DNA of 64,000 nucleotides from Ctena decussata (taxonomy: Eukaryota > Mollusca > Bivalvia > Lucinida > Lucinidae), in contig OZ022500.1 of assembly GCA_963989385.1 (NCBI GenBank), positions 115,795,842 through 115,859,841 on the forward strand. Direction: 5' to 3'. The notes beneath the pieces are model-generated. The model was not told the DNA's origin, made no database searches, and worked only from the letters and a program-made list of their open reading frames with translations. The position numbers were made by a program, and so were the translations under genes. The first letter of the stretch is position 1. Each line of letters begins with the position of its first letter. Below, piece after piece: positions 15,101-27,500 of the stretch.

Positions 15101-18100
15101 TGTCATTTACATGTATGCAAAGTATCAGCTTCATACCTCTTATGCCTTCTGAGGAGAAGATTTTTGAATATTTTTGTCAAAAATTTACCCTATATTTTGC
15201 CATTGCAACCAATCAAATTCAGCGATTTGGTCAAAATTCAAACGAATCGTAGAAGATTACTCAAGAAACATTTCTGTGGAAAAAAAATCCAAATAACTGC
15301 AGTGAGATAGCAAAAATTGCCAATTTCCATTTTCCCCATTGTAAGTCAATGGAAATTATAAGTTGCCATAGCAACCAAACTGCTGGAGCAATTGCCATGA
15401 AAAACAGTAATTCTATAGAGGTTAGTACTAAGATCATTTCTGTAAAGTTTGAGCTTTATTGGCCACAGAGTTTCTGCGGAGATGATTTTTTAATATTTTT
15501 CTATTTTTAACTATTCGGTTGCTATGGCAACCAGTCAAATTGAACATTTTGCCGTAATTTAATATGGCTGGTTCGGGACTACTCATGGGACATTTCAATG
15601 AAAGTTCTGTCAAAATATCTGCAGTGACATAGCAATAAATGCAAATTTTCCATTTTGCCATTGTAAGTCAATGGCAACTTTAAGTTCCCATAGCAACCAA
15701 ACTGCTAAAGCAATTGCCAAGAAAAACAGTTCTTTTACAGAGGCTAGTACCAAGATCCTTTCTGTGAAGTTTGAGCATTATTGCTTCTATAGTTTCTGAG
15801 GAGATGATTTTTGAATATTTTTTCTATTTTTAACCATTCGGTTGCCATGGCAACCAGCCAAATAGTGCAATTTACATAAATTTCATGTGGTTGATAGAGG
15901 ACTACTAAAGGAACATTTCTATAAAAGTTTTGTCAAAATATCTGCAGTGACATAGCAATAAATGCAAATTTACAATTTTTCCCATACAAGTCAATGGCAA
16001 CTTTAAGTTGCCATAGCAACCAAAGTTCCAAAGCGATTTGGATAAAAAACAGTATTATTGGTTCCCCCAGCCTATAGATGCTACACATGAAATTTGGTAA
16101 CAATGGGCCTTGTAGTTTCAGAGGAGATGTCGTTTGAAAATGTTGACGGACGGACGGACGGACGGACGACGGACGACGTACGACGGACGACGGATGCCTG
16201 CCTATACTATAAGCTCACCTGTGAGCCTTCGGCTCAGGTGAGCTAATAAAAGAAGGGTTGTCAGGTCGGTAGGTCGGCAAAACATTTTTTAAAAAATTTC
16301 CCAACTAGTTCTCGCATACTTAAAATCAAAACAATAACACTCATACAGACTTAGTCAGCAATCTTCTAGGTGCGCTACAGTCTAATTTCTGTCAGCTAAT
16401 GCAAGAAAAAAACAATTTGATCTTAATTTTGCTGCTTCGCGTCCGCCCCCATTTTGAAAGGCTCTGCTAAGTACCGAAAAAGACCCGATAGGCCATAATA
16501 AACCACAACTGATGACGTTTTTCAGCTACAACTGGAAAAACATTTTAGGGTGGGCAGAACATAAGGGTCAGTCGGGTCATCGGAAACATATATACTTTTT
16601 TATTTTGGCCTTATCATATCAAATATAGTAAACACAAAATCAATGCTTTGCCAAATCCAGAAAGTGAGGATTTTAGTTTCCATTATTATTGAGACATAAC
16701 AACTACTGACTGACTGGGCAGAGAGCAGAAAGCTGAACAATAAGCCCCTACACCCACAATTACAGCCAGACACACTCTCAGGGGTCAGTCTAGCTTCCAG
16801 TTCAACAATATGCCTTAAAAGACCCATTATCTAACTACTTTAAGAACTGGCAAATGAGTGTGAGTGAGGGAGGGTATAATTATACAATTATGACATATAG
16901 TAAAACAGGACTGACCTCTGTGGAGAAACCAGAACTCCTAATAAGCCAAGAAACTGGGGAATGTAACTGGGCATTTTTTTTATTGTTTGCTGAGAGATCT
17001 CAATAGAACTGACTCAAAACATGTTATGCGCAGATGTAATTTTTTTCAATTTTAACCTGAAAATATTTAGTTCACCGACAGCTCTACAAAACATCACCAC
17101 CCACTGAAACAATATGGTATTTTTTCTACATGCGCGTCACAATAAAAGTTTGTTACAAGCGTCTATGCAGCAGAAGTGAGGGTGTAAGGGTAAATCTGAG
17201 ATAATTTCTTAGTATTCCCCACCAAAAACATGTTTTACACCCATCATAACCTCCTTGCTAAGGCATTTCTAATGAGGGAGGCACATTGTATGTTTAAATG
17301 GAGTATGACTAGAAAAGCTATCAATATTTGGACCTCAACTCTGATGCACGCTCTTTAGATTCTTTGCTGTTTACATACAATACTGGAGTGCTCCACACAG
17401 ACTGACATTCTGAAGGTGAGAGCTTTTTTATTTAGATATGCTGGTAGTTTGGTAGTCAGAATATATATGATTGATGTCCCATGAAAAGGTATGGCATGCA
17501 AAGTACATATAGAAACCACTCAAATTAGCTTGCACAGGGTCTTTTGCTTTTACTTTTTAGATTCCTTGGGGTTCATAGATTGTATATGCAAACAGGGAAT
17601 ACTCTGATCAGAGATGAACAGTCTGATAAGACTCTTCCCTTTTCCCAAATGCCATAAGGACATTTTTCATGCAACACCAATCATATTGAAAACAGAGTAA
17701 CCCATACCCAACCTGCCATGCTTTTATATCAGAGTAGAAAGATGAAAGGTCAAATCTGGTATAGGAAGAGTAGAAAGATGAAAGGTCAAATCTGGTATAG
17801 GAAAGTCAAGTTACAATAAGAGCCAACAGTAACATAAGTGATTGATAAGAAATGACACAAGATCCCCAATATTTTGGCTAATCGAGGGCTCACAAAATAG
17901 TCTGCCCAAAATCTTCTGGTCACACATGTCCAGGTACCATTTTCATTTCAGATAAAGCCACTCAGGTAGTCATGGACCAGTCAGGTCAGAACTCTAGCTA
18001 AACAGCAGTTTTGATTATAGTTCTAGGATGATTTTTCACATTTTTCCATAAACGCACGTTGCGACCCCTATCAAAACCACCTCCCCAAAGGTGGTTCTGA

Positions 18101-18515
18101 TTATGTGAGGCGTTTATGGTGAGGTACAACAATATATTATTTCATGAAAAATAGCCATCAGAGGAGATGGCAAATCCCCCGACCAAAGACCCCCATGGGC
18201 CTTGGTAAAAAGGGTGAACTTCAAAACACATATTAGTAATATATTGTCGTTCTTTTATGCTTCTGATTGACATTAACTGTTAACAGATGCATGATTATCT
18301 AACACTCAGACTAAAACAGTATGCTTGACTGCTAAAAAGAGGTAATATCTCAAACAGCCACCATATACACAAATGTATAGCATACAATACATTCAACTTT
18401 CAAAATGTGTGAATAACTTCTAAAGTACAAGCCCTACAAATCTAATTTTGAGCTCTCTAGTAAGTGAATTTGGACAAAGAATCCAAATCTGGAATTTTTT
18501 TTATTATTTTTTTTT

Positions 18516-18546
<31 letters not shown>

Positions 18547-21500
18547 TGCGGTAGGGGTCACGGGAATGTGGAGGGGTAAGAGAGAGTTAGGAACACTGAT
18601 AAGATATCACAGCATGATCATCAATATTCTAAAAGGTACACAGTTATTCAAATTCTGGAGCTGGCCAGGGTTATACAGTTATGGAGCAGAGACTCAAACA
18701 GCAGCTCAAACTACCAAAGGGAAATAATTCACTGAGTCTAAAAGCAAGAGTTATCATTCACGTAGGAGACAAATTGTCATGACCTGTTCTGCATATCTGT
18801 GAAGTATCATGAAAATATTTCAAAAGGTATTCAAGCTATGGAGCGGACACCTAAAATCATGAAAGGGAAATAACTCCAAAAGTAAGAAAGCAAGAGTTGT
18901 CATTCTTATTCGCGACACATCATCATGACCTGTTCTACATATCTGTGAAGTATCATGAAAATATTCCAAAAGGTATTCAAGTTATAGAGCGGACACGAAA
19001 TCAGACCTAAAACCATCAAGGGGAAATAACTCAAAAAGTAAGAAAGCAGGAGTTGTCATTCTTGTTCGCGACACATCATCATGACCTGTTCTACATATCT
19101 GTGAAGTATCATGAAAATATTCCAAAAGGTATTCAAGTTATAGAGCGGACACGAAATCATACCTAAAATGATCAAGGGGAAATAACTCAAAAAGTAAGAA
19201 AGCAAGAGTTGTCATTCTTTTTCGCGACACACCGTCATGACCTGTTCTACATATCTGTGAAGTATCATGAGAATATTCCAAAGGGTATTCTAGTTATAGA
19301 GCGGACACGAATCTGCCCAAAAATCACACCTAAAACTATCAAAGGGAAATAACTCAAAAAGTTAGAAAGTAAGAGTTGTCATTCTTGTTCGCGACACATC
19401 GTCATGACCTGTTCTACATTTCTGTGAAGTATCATGAAAATATTCCAAAGCGTATTCAAGTTACAGAGCGGACACGAATCTGCCAAAAAATCACCAAAGG
19501 GGAGATAATTCAAAAAGTACAATAGCAAGAGTTACCATTCTTGTACGCGACACATCGTCATGACCTGTTCTACATAACTGTGAAGTATCATGAAAATATT
19601 CCAAAGGGTATTCAAGATATAGAGCGGACAAGAAAGTGTTTACGGACGGACGGACAGACGGACGGACGGACGGACGGACGGACGCCAGGCTCATCGCTAT
19701 ATCCCCCGAACCTTTCGGTCGGGGGATAAAAATGAACAAAATCTATATTAGAATTATCATCAATACCCCCTTTAATCTAGAGTTCTACTTGAGATATTTT
19801 GCTGCCTTGTACAGTACTCCAGATAAGAATGGGTAACAAGGCTATCTTGAGTGCTAATTTTTCATATTTCTAAACAAAAACCAATGTTGTGACCCCTCAT
19901 TAGAACCGTCTCATTGAGACGGTTCTAACGAGGGGTCACAATGTATGTGTTCATTGAAAAATAAGAAAACTGTCTGTAAATTATCCTCAAAACCCCACCT
20001 TATCTGGATCTTTGCTCATATCCACAGCTGAAGCCAACGTATCACACCATAAAGAGAAGTACTCACCAGCTTATCGCCAGTTCCAAATAAGGTATTACAT
20101 GGCACTGTACAGATACACGACATTGGTAGGCCAAGCTGAAAGAAATACACACTGTCAGCAAGATTGTAACAAAAATTTTCATGTTGGCTGACCAAGAAAT
20201 GATGAAGTTTATATGGAATACCCAGAGCTGGAATATTCTTCAATTTTCACTGGTTCTGCATGACATAAGGTATGGTCATTTCAATAGTTTGCACAAGACA
20301 CAGTCAAATATTTTACTTACCAGCATGGGGTTATCAAACATTCCTCTTATCTGGCTCCCTGAAGTTTACATTATTTACAGAACCGGGCCCAGTTGTTGAA
20401 AACTAACAACAGAGTAAGTTAACAAGATGTTATATTTTCAAATGTAGTGTACACAAAAACATTACTATTTTTGCTGAAAGTCTGAGAGAAATGAGCTGTG
20501 ACACGTCTAAACCAACAATGTGGTTGTGCGCCCAGCGCAGACTCAGATCAGCCTGGGCATCCGCCCAGTCTAATCAGAGTCTATGCTGTCCGCATAGAGT
20601 TGGCTCAGTCCCTTAGCTACCCTTTAAGCACCTAGAAAAGATTCTGCTCAGACTAGGCTGATGCCCGGGCTGATCTGAGTCTGTGCTTGGCGTACAACCA
20701 CATTGTTGGCTTTCTCGTGTTGTGGCTCAAATAGGAATGGCAAAACTTTATAAACAAATGGTCTGACTGACAGAAACCCTGACATCTATATGTACATCCC
20801 ACCTTGCTGAAGCATTTATAACAATCAGTGAATCTGAAGGAACTAGGCAAACTGACCTGTAGACAGAGGTAGTGACTAAGTCCTGGCTTGGAGGCTGAGC
20901 TAAGGTAAATCACTGGAGGTCTAGAGTACAAAGCCTCAAACCCTTCTGTTGCATATTTAGGATATTTCTGGTACAAAGCTAGTCGACAAACCCTCACTAA
21001 ACCGTCCCTGGCCTCATCATGGTAAACAACAGAAGCGTCATCAAACCTGAAATGGCAAACACAGCAATTGTGTGACATGAAATATGTAATCACTAAGATC
21101 ATCTAGAATATGCAGAGCTCTAGATAAGAGGGGTATTTGATGATAATTGAGGGATTTCGGGATACTTTTTTTTTTATTTCTCAATGAAACCGTATGTTGT
21201 GACCCCTCATCTGAACCGTCTCGTCAAACGGTTCAGATGAGGGGTCACAATATAGGTTTTTATGCAGAATTAACAAAAATTATTCCTAATTATCACCAGA
21301 CACTCCCTCTTATCTAGGGCTCTGATATGACCTGATGACATCTGAAGATACAGGGATACGGACTAGCGGTCGCCCACGGAGTAAAAAAATCGGGTGGGCG
21401 CCTAAAATAACAAGAGCTTTCACCTGACAGCATAGCTCGCCTAAATTGGTGCTTGCCCATCACACAGCCGCTATGATGGTTTGGACTGCTATGCATAAAA

Positions 21501-24500
21501 CTTCATGCATGTCCATAATGAAAACACATTTGCAAGCATGTCCATAATGAAAACACATTTATAAACAAAAGCTATCTCAGAAATAAGTCTTAAAATAAAA
21601 TGAAAATAAAAAAAATGAAATGAAATTTCGAAGTCCATGAGCTTGAGGTAAAAAAAAACTGACGGGTAGGGGTGTGTGTGTGTGGGGGGGGGGGGGGGGG
21701 GGGGGGGGCTATGTGGACTGCTATGCATAAAACTTCATGCAAGCATGTCCACAATGAAAACACATTTATAAACAAAAGCTATCTCAGAAATAAGTCATAA
21801 AATAAAATTAAAATAAAAAAAAATGAAATGAAAAAGTCCATGAGCTTGAGGTAAAAAAACTGACGGGTAGGGGGAGGGGGTGCTAGGACGTATCAAAACC
21901 CTGAACCATTATCTAACATCAGTCCAAGTATTAGTATCAACTGAGTCTATCATTGTGGCACTGTGAAATTATGTCTTCATAAATATAAAACTTTAACCAA
22001 AATCTTTAAGACAAAATTCTAAGTCGATGACCTTCAAGGTCATCCATTGGGGTAAGTATAAGGTGTTTTGTAAAAACTCAAAAAAGAGTCTAACATCAGT
22101 TTAAGTATAAACTAAATCTCTGCAAAGCATTATAAATCAGTATGCAATTACAAAACTTTAAAAAAGACAAAAATTACCAAAGTCCTTGATATCCTTGATA
22201 TCAAGATCACTGAGCGGGGTTGGGGTAGCACTCTGTAGATCTAACTACAGTGCAAATATTAAAAGAATTCATCTATGGGTTCAGGAGATATGTGTCTTTA
22301 AAAAACTTTAACCAAAACATCCAATCAATAAAAAGACATTATTCTAAGTCCATGACCTTGACATCAAGGTCACAGAGGGGGGTGGGGGTAGTACCTTCAA
22401 AAACTTTAGACCAATATCTAACTTTAGTGCAAGTATCAAAGGAATCCATCCATGGGTTAAGGAGATATTGGGCTTTATAAAACTTTAACCAAAACATCCA
22501 GCCAAAAAAAAATACCAATTTTCTAAGTCCATGACCTTGACATCAAGGTCACAGAGTGGGGTGGGGGTGGTACCCTGTTAAACCTTAGACCAATATCTAT
22601 CTACAGTGCAAGTATCAAAAGAATCCATCCAGGGGTTAAGGAGATATAGGTCTTTAAACAAGAATTCCGCGGAATGCGGTGTCTCGCCTGCTAGCGCTTT
22701 GTCACAAAACAGAGCTAAATCAACAAAGATGTATGCATGAACCAAGTTTCTTGGCTCTAGCCCTAGTTTCTGAGAAACAGACCTAAACGTGAAAACATGA
22801 CAAAAAATTGCAAAGAGAGTCAACTGTAAAATGTTGGTAAAGACTCAGTACTGATGATGACTTTGAGCTCTTCTCTTCCAGATGAAGGCATGACCCCAGT
22901 TCCATGGCTCTAGCCCTTATAGTTTCTGAGAAACAGACATAAATGCGAAAACTAGACGAAAAATTGCAAAGTCAGTCAACCATAAAATGTAGGTCAAGAC
23001 TCAATATTGATGTTGGATTTGAGATTTACTTTTCCAGATGTATGCATGAACCAAGTTTCATGGCTCTAGCCCTTATAGTTCCTGAGAAAATGACCTAAAC
23101 GCAAAAACCTGATGAAAAATTGTAAAGTCAGTCAACCGTAAAATGTAGGTCAAGACTCAGTATTGATGATGACTTTGAGCTCTACTCTTCCAGATGTATG
23201 CATGAACCAAGTTTCATGGCTCTAGCCATTACAGTTCCTGAGAAAATGACCTAAACGCAAAAACCCGATGAAAAATTGCAAAGTCAGTCAACCGCAAAAT
23301 GTAGGTCAAGACTCAGTATTGATGATGGCTTTGAGATCTACTCTTCCAGATGTATGCATGAATCAAGTTTCATGGCTCTAGCCCTTATAGTTTCTGAGAA
23401 ACTGACCTAAACGCAAAAACCCGATGAAAGTTTACGCCGCCGACAACGACGACGACGACGACGACACCGGAAAAGCAATACCTATGTCTCGCCTCTGCTT
23501 CGCAGGCGAGACAAAAACTTTAACCAAAACATCCAATCCGGACGCCGACGCTGACGCGGTGGTGACAACAATAGCTCTTCCTGAACTTTCGTTCAGGCGA
23601 GCTAAAAATGACAGTCGCCCAGCTTGCGATCATCAGCTGTCAGCTAGTGTCTGTTTAGATTGGTCTCCCCTCGTTTTGGAGTAAAATCCACCACCTCAAA
23701 GCGCATTGCAAACTTCCGCACCGATATCTGCGTTGAATATTCGGTGTTCCGTCATACTTGTGTGTTGGATTTTATTCACTATCAAAAAACAACATGGCCG
23801 CCTCCTCCGTTTGACAGAAAAAATCTTGACCATTTGTAATTTTTCGCGCATAATGTGGTGATACATTGCTGATGTTTCACACTCGTTAGTTAAAAGAAAG
23901 CAAAACCCTGAAGAAAGGAGGATTTACTACAAATCTAAAGAGTAAGCCGACGGAAACAGTTCAAATCTTGCGCAGATTCTGAATAAAAAAAAATTCTCGT
24001 GTTTCTGACGTTTTAAATGTGGGCCCCTAAATTTCTGGCTGGGCGACTAATTTTCAGTTTTTAGGGGCCCAGCTTGCTCCTATGGAAAATTAGTTAGTCT
24101 GTATCCCTGAGATAGCCAAGTCTGGTGAGAATATTATTCAGGTGAGAATATTTTTCGCAAACTTGTGAAAAGAAACTTACTCTCGCAGATCTAGAACAGC
24201 TTTATATCAACTATTTAGGAGATCACTGCTGTTCTTGCTTAACATTTCAAGTGCCAAAAATGAAACTAGTTAAATTTGTAACAATGCATAATGAGCCACC
24301 TCATCCAGATCTACACTGTTTGCCCTCTGGTCTTTGAATTCTAAATATAATATACATGTAGCTTGGACAAAACATTGTTCGAAATTTTGCTGACATGCAT
24401 CTTGCTGCTTTTTCATCACTTTAAGGAATAAATGTTATATTTTGATATTTGAAACTCTTTGAGAATAAAGAAAAGTCAGCACATTTAGATCACATTTCAT

Positions 24501-27500
24501 GCACCTTTTAAATTCAGCCTGGATGTTTTTGATATTTTTATTCTATTCCATCACTTTACAGATTCTTTGCATTATTTCAATGTTACATTTACAGCATAAT
24601 TTTCTTAGTTCTGTTCATGAGCAGTTATGCACTGTGCAACACTGCTCACACCTATTATAAACTTATGGGAAAACTTTCTGTACAGCCACTTTAGGTGAAT
24701 GTGTATGCCTTCTGCCATTTCTTTTCTGCATCCTTTTTCAATATGGGTCCACCCTTAAAGAAAATTTCTTCAAGAGCAGACTGCCTTTTTGAAGGCTTCA
24801 TCCTCCAGGGAAGCATACAGGGAGTCATGGAAGTTGATCCCCTTGTTAAAATGGTGGAAAAAAACATGTACAAGCACCCATTTGGCTTGAGCTGGAATAC
24901 TGATACACAAGCTCCTACCCCCTCCTCCCATCCATACCCCCCAACCTCACCCCTATTTTACTGTGAGACTAAGGACTGTTCCACTGCAAGGAGAACAAAT
25001 GGAATGTTTACCTGAACATTTTTGACAACCACAGTTGACAGTCTGACGTGACTTTGGTCGTAAATTTCTTTAGATGTTCTTCATTAAGACAAGAAACATA
25101 GGCCGCCAAGCCATGAGCTGTTATTGAAGCCTGTCCATGTTTATCTAAGGTCCTTATCTGCACAGGTCTGTAAAAAATCAACAAAACATTGTGAAATGCC
25201 ACAGTTTAAAGTTATAAATACCCAGTTGAAAGAGCTAATTTGAATAAAAGAATTGTCAGCAATGTTTGCTCAGATGATTTGAATTAAATTTTATTACTTT
25301 GTAAATCATGGTGGACAATGCCTGATACAAGCCTGTGATACTTCTGGTAAATAAGACTTGAATAAAACTCAATACTGGTCAGAAAAAGAGTTAGCTCAGG
25401 TCCTACAAGGTCAATGTTTTAGAAGTGAAAATATCTGCAATAATTTTGTCTGCAGCAAATGTCACTGTATAATGAAATCAGGCCACTTATGAGAATACTT
25501 CAATAACACAATCTCTCATCATCAGAGAAGATTTGAGCCGCGACACGACAAAACCAACAAAGTGGTCGTGCGCCCAGTGCAAACTCTGATCAGCCTGGGC
25601 ATCCAACAAGTTTAAACAGACTCTTTGCTAAGCACTCTAAGGGTAGCTAAGGGTCTCAGCTATCTTCATGCGGACAGCAAAGACTCTGATCAGACTGGGC
25701 GGATGCACAGGCTGATCTGAGTCTGCGCTGGGTAACAACCACTTTGTTGGTTTTCTCGTGTCTCGGCTCATTTCTTTTTCAGCATGCATGTACCCTGGTA
25801 ACTGCCTTACAACATTAAAGTCAGTATCTTGGTATTTCTACTTACAGAGTTCCAGGTATGGGGTGTATTTGTTATGAGAGTCTGTCTTTATGGTGAATGA
25901 ACAGAAATTCTTGGAAAAAGGGCGAAGTTGGGTAAATTCGGACAGCAGGTAAATTCAGACCGTGACATTATTTCCTTTATATGTCAGTTGTTTGGAATTA
26001 AAACAAAAATAACTGGGCAAAGAGTGAAAACCCTGATGAGACGGCTCCTTATGAGCCATCTCATCTGGATTTTCACTATTTGCAACGGTATGTACCCGCT
26101 GTCCGAAGTTACCCAACTCGACCCTATTACACATTCCTCTTTATCTACACCTCTTCAGTTTACATTATTTTGAGTACAAGGCCCAGTTTTTCAAAACTAA
26201 GGACTCAGTAAGTTAACATGACATTATACTTTCAAATGTATTGTACTAAAGTCTCTACCATTTTTAGGTGAGAAATGTGAGGAGCTTTTAGCTTCTCACA
26301 TATTTACAGCAAAAAATAATAGTATGTCACAAATGTTTTATTCGATTGGTAAAAATGGTGAAAAAAATATGGAGGTGTAAGTATGCATCTAAAAGAGTCG
26401 GAGCGCACAGGTTTAAGTATGGTAAATTTCATTTAGTCCTACATTTTAGGTTTTTCTTGCTTTTCTTCCTCTTCATGGCTCTGTTCTTTTGGGCTCTGTT
26501 CTTTTGTAGTCTCTTCTTCAATTGTCTCTGTCATCTCATACAACATCAGGTCTCCAACTGTCTCCAAGACATCCTTCATGTCTTTTCCACTAAATATACA
26601 ACAAAATATATGACTTGCATCATGCGAAAAAGGAATTTATGCCAGGTGTACACAGTAAACACTCAGATCAGCCTAGTAATAATAAGGGGCTCTAACAAAA
26701 TTTCAGTGACTAGAAACTGAGAATGACAAGAAATCACCTCTGGCAGATTTTTCACAATATATGAGCCACTACACGGCAAAACCAACAAAGTAGCATTGCA
26801 CCCAACAGTTCAGATCAGCCTGGGTATTTGCCAAGTCTGATCAGAGTCTTTGCTGTGCCCTTAAAGAATAGCTAAGGGTCCAATGAAGCTCTATGCAGAC
26901 AATTATCACAATAAAATTACCAACACGGAGATTTAAAACATTTTCATAAGGTAATAAATTATTTTACTTCAGTGCAACTATAATAAATGAATTAATATGC
27001 AAATGCCATTTTTTGAATTCAAAATTATTGCCTCTTTATCATTTGAACCAACTATCAATTCTGATGAATATGGGCAACAAATGAACTATTTCTGTACACA
27101 GAGTATGCAATCTGATACATAACTTTGGGTGCATGCAGCTTAATTCACAGAACACTAAGTTATCCATTGCTCCATTTTCTCTTGATTATCAAACTCAAAA
27201 CTCTAGATAAGATATCTGCTGATAACTGTGAAATAATTTTTCATATTTCTCCCTGAAAACATATGTTGTGATTCCACATCCAGGTGTGGAGTAACAATAT
27301 ATGTTTTCTGGGTTCAAAATTAACAATCGCAAGTAGCAAACCTGCCACCTGAAAATCTCATTAGCCACCTGAAGAAAAAGTGGGTAGCAAAAAGTTGCTG
27401 CCTAAGAATTCTTGAGTAAAGTTAATTTCTAGAAAGTACTACCGTATTTCTTTGGCTATAGGGCGAGTCGTTTATAAGACGGGGGGTGTTTTTTGGACTG

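Larger units (their letters stand above)
21351..24109. mobile_element. Transposon G: CAGGGATACGGACTA inverted ends, 5-bp duplication, host of a nested insertion
   Basis: Ends CAGGGATACGGACTAG and the complement CTGTATCCCTG, flanked on both sides by agata (21346-21350 and 24110-24114). Subterminal blocks cgcccacg..gtaaaa and taggggcccagcttgctcc match the shorter copy at 48943-49504. About 2.2 kb of extra DNA (element F with E inside it) is inserted after cgcctaaaat. No transposase is visible, so it is non-autonomous. Confidence 0.9.

Noticed and set aside
18750..19640. CRISPR-like regularly spaced repeats
   Set aside because: Units of about 170 bp are contiguous and diverged, without short repeats and unique spacers, and belong to a eukaryotic pearl-like element.
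23424..23684. Open frame with an Asp-rich start
   Set aside because: Translation of a (GAC)n microsatellite and transposon ends.
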